NCBI GenBank assembly: GCA_031291725.1
Contig: JARLIM010000037.1
Span: 88,877 to 152,876, forward strand
Origin: Acetobacteraceae bacterium
GTDB taxonomy: Bacteria; Pseudomonadota; Alphaproteobacteria; Acetobacterales; Acetobacteraceae
Direction of reading: 5' to 3'
Length of the DNA: 64,000 nt
Shown: positions 25,665 through 35,409 of the stretch, one piece after another
How the letters are laid out: every line of letters starts with the position of its first letter
How positions within the stretch are numbered: position 1 is the first letter of the stretch
Position numbers and translations under genes: made by a program
Notes under the pieces: generated by a model
Database searches by the model: none
The model's input: only the letters and a program-made list of their open reading frames with translations
Told to the model about the DNA's origin: nothing

Positions 25665-26324
25665 CTACGCCTCCGATAGACCCAGCGGCACCATCTTGCC
25701 GGTCTTTTCGTCCAGCGTGCTGATGCTGCCCGAGCCGATGCCATACACCCAGCCATGCAAGGTCAACGAGCCCTGTGCCAGTCGGGCGGCAACGGAGGGG
25801 TGGGTGCGCAGATGGCTGAGCTGCGTGCGCACATTCTGCTCCACCAAGGCTTGGACGAATTCCTCACCCTCCAGCCCAGGATGGGTGACTTCCACCACAG
25901 AGCGTGCGGCGTCGGCGTTGCGCAGCCAGGAGCGCACCGTGGGCATCCGGCGCAATTCGGCGCTGTTGGGGTTAAGCAGCGCTTTCATCGCCCCGCAATC
26001 GGAATGGCCGCAAATGACGATATCCGTCACCTCCAACGCCACACAGGCGAATTCCACCACGGCAGAGACGCCGCCCATCATCTCGCCATAGGCGGGCACC
26101 ACGTTGCCGATGTTGCGGCAGACGAAAAGTTCGCCCGGCTGGGATTGGGTGATCATCTCCGGTGAAATCCGGCTATCGGCGCAGGTGATGAACAGCGTGT
26201 GCGGGTCCTGGCCGGTGGCGAGTTCCTGGAACAACTCGCTGTGCTCCGGGAATGCCTGCTGCTGAAACCGCCGCACGCCATCCATCAAACGACGCATCGG
26301 CTTTTTGTCGCCCGCGCCGATCAT
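25665..26324 (-). CDS. Beta-class carbonic anhydrase
   Basis: Interconverts CO2 and bicarbonate. 219 aa with zinc ligands Cys48, Asp50 with Arg52 (ITCADSR), His107 and Cys110 (CGHSDCGAM). The central NIGNVVPAYG and GWVYGIGSG blocks are typical. It is cytosolic. Its start overlaps the stop of the DUF1269 gene by 4 nt, so it is translated from the same mRNA. Confidence 0.94.
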   Translation of the reverse strand: MIGAGDKKPMRRLMDGVRRFQQQAFPEHSELFQELATGQDPHTLFITCADSRISPEMITQSQPGELFVCRNIGNVVPAYGEMMGGVSAVVEFACVALEVTDIVICGHSDCGAMKALLNPNSAELRRMPTVRSWLRNADAARSVVEVTHPGLEGEEFVQALVEQNVRTQLSHLRTHPSVAARLAQGSLTLHGWVYGIGSGSISTLDEKTGKMVPLGLSEA

Positions 26325-26812
26325 GAAAAATTCCCGGCAAGGGCCGCGCGCAGCGCGTCTTCATGTTCGTGGTCGAAACTGGTGCGCAAGACCGTGCCGC
26401 CCACGCCGCGCAAATCGTCGAGCACTTTGTCGGTGGTCATCTTGCGGATCAGCAGGAACAACGCCGCCTGCCCCACACCCACGGCCTCGGCGGTCTGGCG
26501 CATGAAATCGTCGTTGATGCCCAGATCGGTCAACGCACCGCCCACGGCCCCTGCCGCCCCGCCAAGAGCGGCGCCCAGCAGTGGGTTGGCGAAAATCAGC
26601 CCGATAATCGCCCCCCACATCGTGCCGGACACTGCCGACATCGCCATCGGGTTGACCAATTGGTTGAGCTTGATGTGGCCGTTTTCCAGTTTGACGGCAA
26701 CAACAGCATCCTCGATCTCGATCAGATATTGTTGGGTCAATCCGAGGATTTTCTTGCGGACGTCCTCAGCCTTTTCCTCATCGGCAAAGGCGATCACCAC
26801 CAAGTCGCTCAT
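26321..26812 (-). CDS. DUF1269 glycine-zipper membrane protein
   Basis: 163 aa starting at MSDLVVIAFADEEKAE, preferred over the frame start 17 codons upstream because the family begins here. The core contains a glycine-zipper membrane segment (GAIIGLIFANPLLGAALGGAAGAVGGALTDLG). A ferredoxin-like region follows (VLDDLRGVGGTVLRTSFDHEHEDALRAAL, only partly conserved). Proteins of this family are membrane-associated and of unknown function. It is the upstream partner of the carbonic anhydrase. Confidence 0.85.
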   Translation of the reverse strand: MSDLVVIAFADEEKAEDVRKKILGLTQQYLIEIEDAVVAVKLENGHIKLNQLVNPMAMSAVSGTMWGAIIGLIFANPLLGAALGGAAGAVGGALTDLGINDDFMRQTAEAVGVGQAALFLLIRKMTTDKVLDDLRGVGGTVLRTSFDHEHEDALRAALAGNFS

Positions 26813-26884
26813 ATCACACCCCTCAACATCGGATCGGACTCCCGCATGGGCGAAATTCCGCACTGCATCATGACATGATTTGCA

Positions 26885-28159
26885 TCACACCAGGGGCAGG
26901 AAATCCAGATTTCCGAGATACGGGCGCAACGCCTGCGGAATGCGGATCGAACCATCTGGCTGCTGATGGTTTTCCATCACCGCAATCATCGCCCGCCCCA
27001 CCGCCACGCCTGAGCCGTTGAGCGTGTGCATGAAGCCGGCCGGTTTGCCATCTGCCCCCCGATAGCGCGCATTCATCCGCCGCGCCTGGAAGTCGCGCAT
27101 GTTCGAGCAGGATGAGATTTCGCGATACGCCTGTTGGCCCGGCAGCCAGACTTCCAGATCGAAGGTCTTGGTGGAGCCGAACCCGGTATCGCCCGCGCAG
27201 AGCAGCATGCGGCGATAGGGCAATTCGAGCAGTTCCAGCACCCGCTCGGCACAGCGCGTCATGCGCTCATGCTCGGCTTCCGAGTCCTCGGGCGCGGTGA
27301 TCGAGACCAACTCCACCTTGGGGAATTGATGCTGGCGCAGCATGCCGCGCGTATCGCGCCCGGCGGAACCGGCTTCGGAGCGGAAACACTGGCTGAGGGC
27401 GGCGAAGCGGATCGGCAATTGCGCGCCGGGCACAATCTCGTCGCGCACGTAATTCGTCAGCGGCACCTCGGCGGTGGGGATCAGGTAGCGGCCATCGGTG
27501 GTCTTGAACAGATCTTCCTCAAACTTCGGCAACTGCCCGGTGCCATAGACGGTGGCGGCGTTGACCAGAACCGGCACTTCCACTTCCTGATAGCCGTGCT
27601 CGGCGGTGTGCAGATCGATCATGAACTGGCCGAGTGCCCGATTGAGCCGCGCAATCTGGCCGCGCAGCAGCACGAAGCGCGAGCCCGCCACCTTGGCCGC
27701 CCGCTCGAACTCCATCAGGCCACCGGCCTCACCGAGTTCGAAATGCTGCTTGGCCGGGAAAGCCAGCACCGTTGGCTCGCCGAATGTTTTGGCGACCACA
27801 TTGGCGGCTTCATCGGCACCATCGGGCACGTTGGCATCGAGGATGTTGGGCAGGGATTCGAGGATCGACTTCAACGCGCCATCAGCACTATTGGCCTGGG
27901 CCTCGGTGTTGTAGATCGCCTCCGTCAATTCGTTCAGCCGTCGCGTGAGATCGGACGTGTCCTCGCCATTGCGGCGGGCCTTGCCGAAGCTGTCCGACAG
28001 CTTCTTCTTCTCGGCCTGAAGCTGTTGCAGAGCGGTGAGCGCGGTGCGGCGCTGTTCGTCGATAAAGATGATCCCGTCCGCCTGCGGCTCCAGTTTCCGA
28101 CGCGCCATCGCAGCGTCAAAAGCGTCCGGTTCGGCGCGGATCAGTCGAATGTCGTGCAT
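26885..28159 (-). CDS. serS: Seryl-tRNA synthetase
   Basis: Class II synthetase charging tRNA-Ser. 424 aa with an N-terminal coiled-coil arm (about 30-110), motif 2 ([21 protein letters not shown]) and motif 3 ([16 protein letters not shown]). Length and blocks are normal. It reads on the minus strand towards the DUF1269 gene and is separated from tatC by an inverted repeat element. Confidence 0.97.
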   Translation of the reverse strand: MHDIRLIRAEPDAFDAAMARRKLEPQADGIIFIDEQRRTALTALQQLQAEKKKLSDSFGKARRNGEDTSDLTRRLNELTEAIYNTEAQANSADGALKSILESLPNILDANVPDGADEAANVVAKTFGEPTVLAFPAKQHFELGEAGGLMEFERAAKVAGSRFVLLRGQIARLNRALGQFMIDLHTAEHGYQEVEVPVLVNAATVYGTGQLPKFEEDLFKTTDGRYLIPTAEVPLTNYVRDEIVPGAQLPIRFAALSQCFRSEAGSAGRDTRGMLRQHQFPKVELVSITAPEDSEAEHERMTRCAERVLELLELPYRRMLLCAGDTGFGSTKTFDLEVWLPGQQAYREISSCSNMRDFQARRMNARYRGADGKPAGFMHTLNGSGVAVGRAMIAVMENHQQPDGSIRIPQALRPYLGNLDFLPLV

Positions 28160-28182
28160 CTCTTAGGCAACCTCTCATGAGC

Positions 28183-28280
28183 CCGTCATTGCCAGAAGCC
28201 GCTTGGCGACGAAGCAACCCATCGAGCCATTGGCTGCATATCGATGGGTTGCTTCGTCACTGCGTTCCTCGCAATGACGG
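28183..28280. repeat. Long inverted-repeat element between serS and tatC
   Basis: Inner arms GACGAAGCAACCCATCGA (28208-28225) and its perfect complement (28241-28258) surround a 15-nt loop. Outer arms CCGTCATTGC (28183-28192) and GCAATGACGG (28271-28280) extend the palindrome. The motif family (CGTCATTGC...GAAGCAA) recurs between genes in many proteobacterial chromosomes; only one copy is seen here. It could terminate or process the tatC-serS transcript. Confidence 0.75.
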
Positions 28281-28293
28281 CATTAGCTCAAAA

Positions 28294-29076
28294 TCAATCC
28301 TCAACCGGCTTCGGCTCAACCAACTTGGCCGCAAGGATCGAGACTTCGTACAGCAGGATCAGCGGCACCGCGAGGCCGATTTGGGTGATCACATCGGGCG
28401 GGGCCAAGACAGCGGCGATCACGAAGTTCCCTACGATGGCATAGCGCCGATATTTCTTCAGCCCGGCTGACGTCACGATGCCGACCTTGGCCAACAGCGA
28501 CAGCGCCACCGGCAGCTGAAACGCCACACCGAAGGCGAAGATAAGCTTCATCACCAGATCGAGATACTCGCCCACCTTGGGCTCCAACTCGATCGGCAAG
28601 CCTCCGGCGCCGGTGGCGTTCTGGAAGCTGGCGAAGAATTTCCACGCCACCGGAAAGATGAAGAAATAGGCCAAAGACGCACCAAGCCCGAACAGCACCG
28701 GCGTTGCCACCAGGAACGGCGCGAAGGCCCGCTTCTCGCTGCGATACAGGCCGGGGGCCACGAACATCCAGATCTGACCGGCAATCACCGGGAAGGAAAT
28801 GCAGGCAGCGCCAAAAAACGCCACCTTGATATAGGTGAAGAAGGCCTCGGTCAGATGCGTATAGATCAGCCGCTTGCCGCCACCTTGGGCCTCCAGCACA
28901 TGCGCCAGCGGGTCGGCGAGCCAGAAGAACAACGTGTCTGAGAAGTGGTAGCAGATGATGAAGCACACCATGAACGCGCTCACCGACCACATCAGCCGCC
29001 GCCGCAACTCGATCAAATGGTCGAGCAGGGGCATCGGCTGGTCGTCGATCGGGTCTTCTGCGTCAGTGCTGGACAC
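28294..29076 (-). CDS. tatC: Twin-arginine translocase subunit TatC
   Basis: Six-helix inner-membrane core of the Tat export complex, recognising twin-arginine signals. 260 aa, beginning with MPLLDHLIELRRRLMWS, then FTYIKVAFFGA, and APGLYRSEKR with the conserved glutamate. The stop-proximal tail is charged. It sits 27 nt after tatB on the same strand; no tatA is in the window. A twin-arginine PhoX-like protein at 40.3-41.7 kb is a likely client. Confidence 0.95.
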   Translation of the reverse strand: MSSTDAEDPIDDQPMPLLDHLIELRRRLMWSVSAFMVCFIICYHFSDTLFFWLADPLAHVLEAQGGGKRLIYTHLTEAFFTYIKVAFFGAACISFPVIAGQIWMFVAPGLYRSEKRAFAPFLVATPVLFGLGASLAYFFIFPVAWKFFASFQNATGAGGLPIELEPKVGEYLDLVMKLIFAFGVAFQLPVALSLLAKVGIVTSAGLKKYRRYAIVGNFVIAAVLAPPDVITQIGLAVPLILLYEVSILAAKLVEPKPVED

Positions 29077-29103
29077 GGGAATCCTGTTTCGGTCTGGAAG
29101 CGG

Positions 29104-29604
29104 TCAGACGATGTGCTTGTTGATGCCGGGCGGCACAAAAGCGGGCGGGATGGGCTCGGGCACCGGCTCGACACTCGGTGCCGGAATATATTCGGGCGGC
29201 ACGAAAGCGGGGGCGTCGATGGCAGCGAGTACCGGGGCTGGTTCAGGATTGGGAATCATCACATCCGGCCGCGTGGCAACATCGGTTTCCGGCAGCGGGT
29301 CGAACACGCCAGACAGCGAGCTGTCATTGATGGTCGAACGCAAACTGCCATCGCCATCAACGGTTTTTTCGATCTCGCCTTTGATGTCGAAACTCTTCAG
29401 TTCCTGAATCTGCTGGCGCACCTCATGCAGATTCGCCTCGCGCACCATTTCATCGACATTGCCCTGAAATTCAGACGCCATTTTGCGCGCCTTCTTGACG
29501 AAGCCGGCAACAGTCTTGATCGCCACGGGCAGATCCTTCGGGCCAATGGCCACCAGAGCTACCACGCCAACCAGTGCGATTTCGGCCCAGTCGAAGTCGA
29601 ACAT
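29104..29604 (-). CDS. tatB: Twin-arginine translocase subunit TatB
   Basis: 166 aa. One N-terminal membrane helix (AEIALVGVVALVAIGPKDLP) leads into an amphipathic helix (AIKTVAGFVKKARKMASEF) and a long Pro/Glu-rich cytosolic tail. The Gly-Pro at the hinge and Glu near residue 8 are typical of TatB. Gene order tatB-tatC, following scpB by 63 nt, is the usual alphaproteobacterial arrangement. Confidence 0.94.
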   Translation of the reverse strand: MFDFDWAEIALVGVVALVAIGPKDLPVAIKTVAGFVKKARKMASEFQGNVDEMVREANLHEVRQQIQELKSFDIKGEIEKTVDGDGSLRSTINDSSLSGVFDPLPETDVATRPDVMIPNPEPAPVLAAIDAPAFVPPEYIPAPSVEPVPEPIPPAFVPPGINKHIV

Positions 29605-29667
29605 GAATCTCTCACTCTCCTGCGCGGTAGCTAGCAGGAATGTCTGAGGTTGGGAAACCGCCCGGCG

Positions 29668-30216
29668 TCAGTTTTCACGCAGGGCCAGCAATGTCGATTG
29701 TGGATCGAGCAGCAAATCGTCGCGGCGCGGCAGTTGTTGCAGATTGGCCAGGCCGAAATGCGTGAGGAATTGCCGCGTTGTTCCCCATAAAGTCGGCCGT
29801 CCCGGCGCCTCCTTGCGCCCGCACGGTTCGACGAGACCGTAATCGAGCAATTGATCCAACGTTGCCTGCGACAGTGTTGCCCCTCGAATGTCTTCAATCT
29901 CCGGCCGGGTGACTGGCTGGTGGTAGGCCACGATTGCCAAGGTCTCCATCGCCACGCGCGACAGCCTACGCGGGGTTTCGATCACCTGACGCAGCAGCGG
30001 GGCCAGGTCGGGCGCGGTGCGGAATTGCCAGCCGCCGGTGGTGTGCACCAATTCCACCCCGCCGCCCTGATAGCGCGCAGCAAGCGCGGCCATCACCGCG
30101 TCCAAATCGGCAAAATCTGAGAGCACGCGCAGGATCGCACTCGGCAGAACCGGCGCGGCCGAAGCGAAGATCAATGCCTCGGCGAGGCGGATATCGGCGT
30201 CGAGCGTCTCGGTCAT
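29668..30216 (-). CDS. scpB: Segregation and condensation protein B
   Basis: Winged-helix kleisin partner of the SMC-ScpAB chromosome condensation complex. 182 aa with LAEALIFAS at the start and LAIVAYHQPVTRPEIEDIRG plus the GRPTLWGTT region. The frame is open another 79 codons upstream, but ATG 30216 overlaps the scpA stop by 4 nt and begins the conserved domain. Confidence 0.94.
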   Translation of the reverse strand: MTETLDADIRLAEALIFASAAPVLPSAILRVLSDFADLDAVMAALAARYQGGGVELVHTTGGWQFRTAPDLAPLLRQVIETPRRLSRVAMETLAIVAYHQPVTRPEIEDIRGATLSQATLDQLLDYGLVEPCGRKEAPGRPTLWGTTRQFLTHFGLANLQQLPRRDDLLLDPQSTLLALREN

Positions 30217-30971
30217 GTCGGGGCATCCGTGTTCATGGCGAGCAGAATGGGGGCGAAAGCTGCGGGTTGTTCGATCAAAATCTGCCCGCTGCGCGCCATC
30301 TCCAGGCTGGCGATCAGGGCCGCGGCATAGGCCCCGCGCCGTTGCAGCGGTGTGGCCAGCCCCTCGGGCAAAAAACTCTCCAACGCCGTCCAGCCCGGCG
30401 GCAATGTGCCGAGCAGGCGTTGCAGCCGGGCAATCGCCTCCTGCACGCTCCACAGCCGATGTGGCGAGGGCCGATACGTCTCACCGCTCATTCCGCGCCG
30501 TGCCACGGTGACATAGGCGCGCAGCAAGGCGGGCAGCGTGGCGGCAAAGCCCGACGAATCGGCCTGCGTCATGTCCTCCGGGGCACCGCGCGCGAAGACG
30601 TCGTGTCCAAGCTGGCTTTGCAGGCCGAGCCATTCGGCGAGTTGGCGCACGCGGGCGAGATCGCGCAGCCGCGAGGCAAGCTGTTCGGCGGCCTGTTCGC
30701 CCTCCTCCGCCCCTTCCTCGCCAGCGGGCACCAGCAGGCGGGATTTCAGCCATGCGAGCCAGGCGGCCATGACCAGCCAATCGGCGGCCAATTCCAGCCG
30801 CACCCGGCGTGCCCCATCGACCACGGCGAGGAATTGATCGACCAGCGAGAGAATCGAAATCGCCGCCAGATCGAGCTTCTGATGCCGGGCAAGGTCGAGC
30901 AGCAGATCCAGCGGACCTTCAAAGCCCTGCAGATGCAGCATCAGCCGATCGGGCGAGACGGGTTCAGTCAT
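30213..30971 (-). CDS. scpA: Segregation and condensation protein A
   Basis: Kleisin subunit bridging SMC heads. 252 aa with the N-terminal FEGPLDLLLDLARHQKLDL signature and LVMAAWLAWLKSRLLVP. The family is poorly conserved towards the C terminus. Overlaps the site-2 protease gene by 8 nt and scpB by 4 nt. Confidence 0.94.
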   Translation of the reverse strand: MTEPVSPDRLMLHLQGFEGPLDLLLDLARHQKLDLAAISILSLVDQFLAVVDGARRVRLELAADWLVMAAWLAWLKSRLLVPAGEEGAEEGEQAAEQLASRLRDLARVRQLAEWLGLQSQLGHDVFARGAPEDMTQADSSGFAATLPALLRAYVTVARRGMSGETYRPSPHRLWSVQEAIARLQRLLGTLPPGWTALESFLPEGLATPLQRRGAYAAALIASLEMARSGQILIEQPAAFAPILLAMNTDAPT

Positions 30972-31671
30972 CGATGCCGTTGCCGGACAGGATCAGGATC
31001 AGATTGCGCGCCCGTGGCAGAACCTCGTCCAACAGATCACGCACCGGGTCGATGCGGTGGCCGAGATCGCGCGACATTTCCGGCAGGATGAACATCAGCA
31101 ACAGCACGATCACAATGCCGTAACGCTCCAACCCGGCCCAGCGTTGAGCGGCGGCGGCGGGCAGCAATCCGACGGCGATTCGCCCGCCATCCAGCGGTGG
31201 AATCGGCAGCAGGTTGAACAGCGCCAGCACCAGATTGATCGAGATGAAATTATCAACGAATTCAAAGGCAATCACGGCGGCTTGGTCTGGCATGTGTTCA
31301 ATACCGTGTATCGACAGCCCCGCAAGCCAGGCGAGGATGAAATTCATCGCAGGCCCGGCCGCGGCCACCAGCATCATCCCGCGCCGTGGATTGGCGAACC
31401 GCCAGGCCGAGACCGGCACCGGCTTGGCCCAGCCGAACATCACCACCACCCGCCCCAGCGTGATCAACTGCGAGATCAGCAAAAATCCGGGCAGGAGAAT
31501 GGTGCCAAATTTATCGATATGCGCCAGCGGGTTGAGTGACAACCGCCCTGCCCGCTTGGCGGTGTCGTCGCCCAATGCCCAGGCGGCATAGCCATGCGCG
31601 GCCTCATGCAGGGTGATCGCCAAAATGGCCGATGCCACCGCAAGGGCGATGGAAATCACAATATCGATCAT
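30964..31671 (-). CDS. Site-2 protease family (M50) intramembrane metalloprotease
   Basis: 235-aa multi-pass membrane protein with the zinc motif HEAAH (residues 22-26) in the first helix and NLLPIPPLDGGRI in a later helix, supplying the third ligand Asp. It lacks PDZ domains, so it belongs to the short SpoIVFB/YwhC-like group rather than RseP. The nagZ-protease-scpA-scpB order is conserved in alphaproteobacteria. Substrate unknown. Confidence 0.9.
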   Translation of the reverse strand: MIDIVISIALAVASAILAITLHEAAHGYAAWALGDDTAKRAGRLSLNPLAHIDKFGTILLPGFLLISQLITLGRVVVMFGWAKPVPVSAWRFANPRRGMMLVAAAGPAMNFILAWLAGLSIHGIEHMPDQAAVIAFEFVDNFISINLVLALFNLLPIPPLDGGRIAVGLLPAAAAQRWAGLERYGIVIVLLLMFILPEMSRDLGHRIDPVRDLLDEVLPRARNLILILSGNGIDD

Positions 31672-32657
31672 GCCAGCAACGCCTCCAATTCGGCGTGCAC
31701 CGCAGCCGCGTCCATGTCCATCCGGCGAATCTGCACCCAGTCCCGCCCGCGCGCCATCCGCGCTGTCGTTACATCCGACACATGTGGCAGCAGCCCCATC
31801 ACCACGCGATTGTCACGATTGCTGCCCGGGCAGAACAATGCCAGATCGCACCCGGCCGCCAACGCAAGCTGTGCGCGCAAGCCTGGTGGGCCGGACAATG
31901 CCTGCATCGCCAGATCGTCGGAGATCAGCACACCGTCAAAACCGATCTGCCCACGCACCGCATCAGCCAGCACCAGCGGCGAGAGCGTGGCAGGGCGGGC
32001 GGCGTCGAGGTGACGGTAGAGAATATGCGCGGTCATTCCCCACGGCAGATCGGCATTGGCTTGGAAAGGTTCAAGCTCGCGCGGCTCTGGCGCATCAAGT
32101 TCCGGCATCGCCAGATGGCTGTCCACGCGCGCCCGACCGTGGCCGGGCATGTGTTTGATCACCGGCTGAATGCCCCCGGCACCCAGTCCTTCCGCAAAGT
32201 CGCGGCCAAGCTGGGCGACGATGGCGGGATCGGCGCCGAAAGAACGATCCCCAATCACCGCATCCGCCCCCGGCTCCAGCAGATCAAGCACCGGGGCGCA
32301 GACGACATCGAAGCCGAGATCGCGGCACATCAGCCCAATTCCGGCTCCGGCCAGATGCGCGGCACGGCGGCCAGCGTCTGAATTGCGGGCATACAACGCG
32401 CCGATGCGTCCCGCAGCGGGAAAGGCCGGGAACGCCGGCGGCTTCAATCGCGCCACCCGACCGCCTTCCTGATCGACCATCAACACCGCCTCCGGCGGCA
32501 GCACAGAGCGCAGATCCGCCAAAAGCTGTTTGAGCTGCGCATGGTTTTGCACATTGCGCCCGAACAGGATCACTCCCGCAGGTGGATATGCCCGCAACGT
32601 GGCGCGGGTTTCGGCGTCGAGGATGGGGCCGGGAATTCCGACGATGGCAGCATGCAT
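31668..32657 (-). CDS. nagZ: Beta-N-acetylhexosaminidase
   Basis: Family-3 glycoside hydrolase releasing GlcNAc from muropeptides during cell-wall recycling. 329 aa with VDQEGGRVARL, the catalytic His/Asp loop KHMPGHGRARVDSHL, and the nucleophile region LISDDLAM. It is cytosolic. ATG 32657 is preferred, with AGAAGG upstream; a GTG at 32672 is the alternative. It overlaps the protease gene by 4 nt. Confidence 0.93.
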   Translation of the reverse strand: MHAAIVGIPGPILDAETRATLRAYPPAGVILFGRNVQNHAQLKQLLADLRSVLPPEAVLMVDQEGGRVARLKPPAFPAFPAAGRIGALYARNSDAGRRAAHLAGAGIGLMCRDLGFDVVCAPVLDLLEPGADAVIGDRSFGADPAIVAQLGRDFAEGLGAGGIQPVIKHMPGHGRARVDSHLAMPELDAPEPRELEPFQANADLPWGMTAHILYRHLDAARPATLSPLVLADAVRGQIGFDGVLISDDLAMQALSGPPGLRAQLALAAGCDLALFCPGSNRDNRVVMGLLPHVSDVTTARMARGRDWVQIRRMDMDAAAVHAELEALLA

Positions 32658-32704
32658 GCGCCCTTCTGCCACAGCCGGAACCGCTCAACCAGACTGGCAG
32701 TTCA

Positions 32705-33568
32705 CTATGAGTGCACCACCATGCACTGACCGCCCGCCGATTTCAGATGCTGGCACAGCGCGCCGGCTGCTGTCTTATCCTCAAACCCGCCAACCCGCAG
32801 GCGCCATAACGTCTTACCATCATGGTTGACGGAGGTGATGGACGGCACATGACCACCAAGCTGGGCGGAGAAATGCTTCGAAAGCCGTTCCCATTCCGCA
32901 TTGGCCGCCTTCTGGCTCGGCAAAGCGGCCAACTGCACCATCGCCGAACCCGGCTTGACCACAGCGGCGTGGTGCTGCGCCGCCGCAGGCACCATCGGCT
33001 TGGCCATTTCGGGAGCAGGCGTGGCGGCAGTGGCCATCTGGGGCTGTGGCGTCTGGGCAGCGGCTGGAGCCGGACGCGAGGCGTTCAACTGCGGCTGCAA
33101 CGGGGTTTCGCCCAAAGTACTCACCCGCACGCCGCCCTCGGTGGTGCCAGCCGAGGGCGGCGGCGCGGTGATGTTGGCAAGCGGCGCCGTCGATGGTGCC
33201 GTTGGCGGATTGGCTGCCCGCAATGCGCTCAATGCAGGCGCTTCAGGCGCGGCGTTGACGTTCGGCTTGCTGTCCGTGCTGCCGGAGAGAATGGCCTCAT
33301 TGGCCCCCTCCACTTTCAGTCCACCCTGATCGAGCGGCTTTTCCTTCACCGGGCGGGCATCGGCATCCACCACCGGCACACCCCCATGACGATGGCCGGC
33401 CCAGGACCACACGGTTAAAACGGCCAAAACCAGAACCGCAATACCGCCGGCCACCAGGCCCATTTTCAGCATGTTCGATTCCGGCCGCGCCTCAACCCGC
33501 TGCTCACGCGGGGCGGCAAACCGGCTCAAACCGGCTGAGCCATAGAGCATGTCACGATCGTCTGGCAT
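32705..33568 (-). CDS. SPOR-domain membrane protein
   Basis: 287 aa. A short cytosolic N terminus, one membrane helix (GLVAGGIAVLVLAVLTVWSWA, residues about 38-58), a long Pro/Ala-rich periplasmic linker, and a C-terminal SPOR domain (about 205-287; AMVQLAALPSQKAA, WRLRVGGF). Binds denuded glycan at division sites. Architecture resembles FtsN-like proteins, and the argS-SPOR-nagZ neighbourhood is conserved. Confidence 0.88.
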   Translation of the reverse strand: MPDDRDMLYGSAGLSRFAAPREQRVEARPESNMLKMGLVAGGIAVLVLAVLTVWSWAGHRHGGVPVVDADARPVKEKPLDQGGLKVEGANEAILSGSTDSKPNVNAAPEAPALSALRAANPPTAPSTAPLANITAPPPSAGTTEGGVRVSTLGETPLQPQLNASRPAPAAAQTPQPQMATAATPAPEMAKPMVPAAAQHHAAVVKPGSAMVQLAALPSQKAANAEWERLSKHFSAQLGGHVPSITSVNHDGKTLWRLRVGGFEDKTAAGALCQHLKSAGGQCMVVHS

Positions 33569-33604
33569 CGTCCAAAACTCCCGGCCGAAGCCGGTTGTTC
33601 GGCC

Positions 33605-35389
33605 TCAGCGCATCTCTTCCACAGGTGTCACGCCCATCACTGCCAGACCCGAGCGAATGACCATCGCGGTTGCGGCGACCAAGGCGAGGCGGGCACGTGT
33701 GGCGTCCGGCTGATCCGGCTGCAGGAAGCGCAACGTCGCGTCATCGCGACCGCGATTCCACAGCGTGTGAAGATCACCCGCCAAGTCATACAGGAAAAAA
33801 GCGATTCGGTGAGGCTCACGTGCAAAAGCTGCCTGCTCGACTTGGCGTGGCCACGCGGCCAGACGGCGGATGAGCGTCAATTCCGCCGCATTGTCGAGGC
33901 TGTCGAGCGGTGCGTTGGCCAACGACTCGGGGGCGAGATCGAGTCCCTGCTCATGCGCCGCCCGCAGCACCGAGCGGCAGCGTGCATGCGCGTATTGCAC
34001 GTAGAACACCGGGTTCTCACGCGTCTGCGCAATCGCCTGATCGATGTCGAAATCCATCTGCGCGTCGGATTTGCGGGTCAGCATGGTGAAGCGCACCGCA
34101 TCGCGGCCCACTTCCTCCAGCAGATCGCGCAGCGTGATGAAGGTGCCCGCGCGCTTGGACATCCGCACCAACTCGCCGCCCTTGAGCACTTTGACAATCT
34201 GGCACAGCACCACATCCAGATGCGCGCGCCCCTCGCCCGCCAGCGCCTTGGTGGCCGCCTGCATGCGCGAGACATAGCCGCCATGGTCGGCGCCCCACAC
34301 ATCGATCATGATCTCCGCCCCGCGCGCGATCTTGTCGGCGTGATAGGCGATGTCGTTGGCGAAATAGGTGTTCGAGCCGTCGGATTTGCGCAGCGGACGG
34401 TCCACGTCGTCGCCGAACCGGGTGGCGCGGAACAGCATCTGCTCGCGCGGCTCCCAATCGTCGGGCAGCTTGCCCTTCGGCGGTTCCAGCACGCCGTTAT
34501 AGATCAGCCCCATCGCGGTCAGCTTTTCGATGGTGGCGTCGGTCGCGCCTTTGAGCACCAGTTCGCGCTCGGAGCTGAAGCGATCGAAGGTGACACCGAG
34601 CAGGTCCAGATCCTCGCGGATACCGGCCATCATCATCTCAAGCGCCGTCTCGCGCACGATGTCGAACCACAGCTCGGGTGCGGCCACACCGCGCGATTCG
34701 GTGGCGAATGCCGTGCCATGTTCGGCGGCCAGACGCTGGCCCACCGGGATCAGATACTCGCCGCGATACTGCATGCCGCCCGGCACTTCGGCGGAGTATT
34801 CCTCCTCCGTCAGCGTGGTTCCGATGGCTTCCAGATAGCGCCAATAGGCCGCCCACGCCAAAGCCGTCACCTGCCCGCCGGCGTCGTTGATCAGATATTC
34901 CTTGGTGACGGCAAAGCCCGCCTTGGCCAGCAGATTGGCCAGGGCGTCGCCCACCACCGCCCCGCGACAATGGCCGATATGCATCGGGCCGGTCGGGTTG
35001 GCGGAGACATATTCGACGTTGACGTTGACGCGACCGCCAATGGTGGCATCGCCATATGTCTCGCCGCGACGCAAAATCACCGGCAGTTGGGCGCGCAGCA
35101 GATCGGGGGCGAGGTGCAGATTGACGAAGCCGGGGCCGGCCAGTTCCGCCTTGGTGACGACATCAAGAGCGCCCAGCTTTTCAGCCAGGGCCGCACCGAT
35201 CTCCTGCGGCTTGCGACGGGCGGCCTTGCTGGCAACCAGCGCGGCATTGGTGGCCATGTCGCCATGGGCCTCGTCTTTCGTGGCTGTCACCTCCACACGG
35301 GCGGCGATCTCGGGCGGCAGGTCGGGCACGATATCGGTCAGGGCCGCCACAACATGGGCGCGCAGTTCGGCAAACAGGTTTTCTTGCAT
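33605..35389 (-). CDS. argS: Arginyl-tRNA synthetase
   Basis: Class I synthetase, 594 aa. The N-terminal additional domain includes AHGDMATNAA, the HIGH motif is NPTGPMHIGH (to residue 140), and RMSKRAG is the KMSKS equivalent. The C-terminal DALR anticodon-binding domain ends in VMGVTPVEEM. Lies 20 nt after dgt on the same strand. Confidence 0.97.
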   Translation of the reverse strand: MQENLFAELRAHVVAALTDIVPDLPPEIAARVEVTATKDEAHGDMATNAALVASKAARRKPQEIGAALAEKLGALDVVTKAELAGPGFVNLHLAPDLLRAQLPVILRRGETYGDATIGGRVNVNVEYVSANPTGPMHIGHCRGAVVGDALANLLAKAGFAVTKEYLINDAGGQVTALAWAAYWRYLEAIGTTLTEEEYSAEVPGGMQYRGEYLIPVGQRLAAEHGTAFATESRGVAAPELWFDIVRETALEMMMAGIREDLDLLGVTFDRFSSERELVLKGATDATIEKLTAMGLIYNGVLEPPKGKLPDDWEPREQMLFRATRFGDDVDRPLRKSDGSNTYFANDIAYHADKIARGAEIMIDVWGADHGGYVSRMQAATKALAGEGRAHLDVVLCQIVKVLKGGELVRMSKRAGTFITLRDLLEEVGRDAVRFTMLTRKSDAQMDFDIDQAIAQTRENPVFYVQYAHARCRSVLRAAHEQGLDLAPESLANAPLDSLDNAAELTLIRRLAAWPRQVEQAAFAREPHRIAFFLYDLAGDLHTLWNRGRDDATLRFLQPDQPDATRARLALVAATAMVIRSGLAVMGVTPVEEMR

Positions 35390-35409
35390 CTTTAAAAACT
35401 ACTCTCGGT

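Noticed and set aside
33767..35395. 542-codon open frame on the plus strand opposite argS
   Set aside because: Antisense shadow of argS with no recognisable domain.
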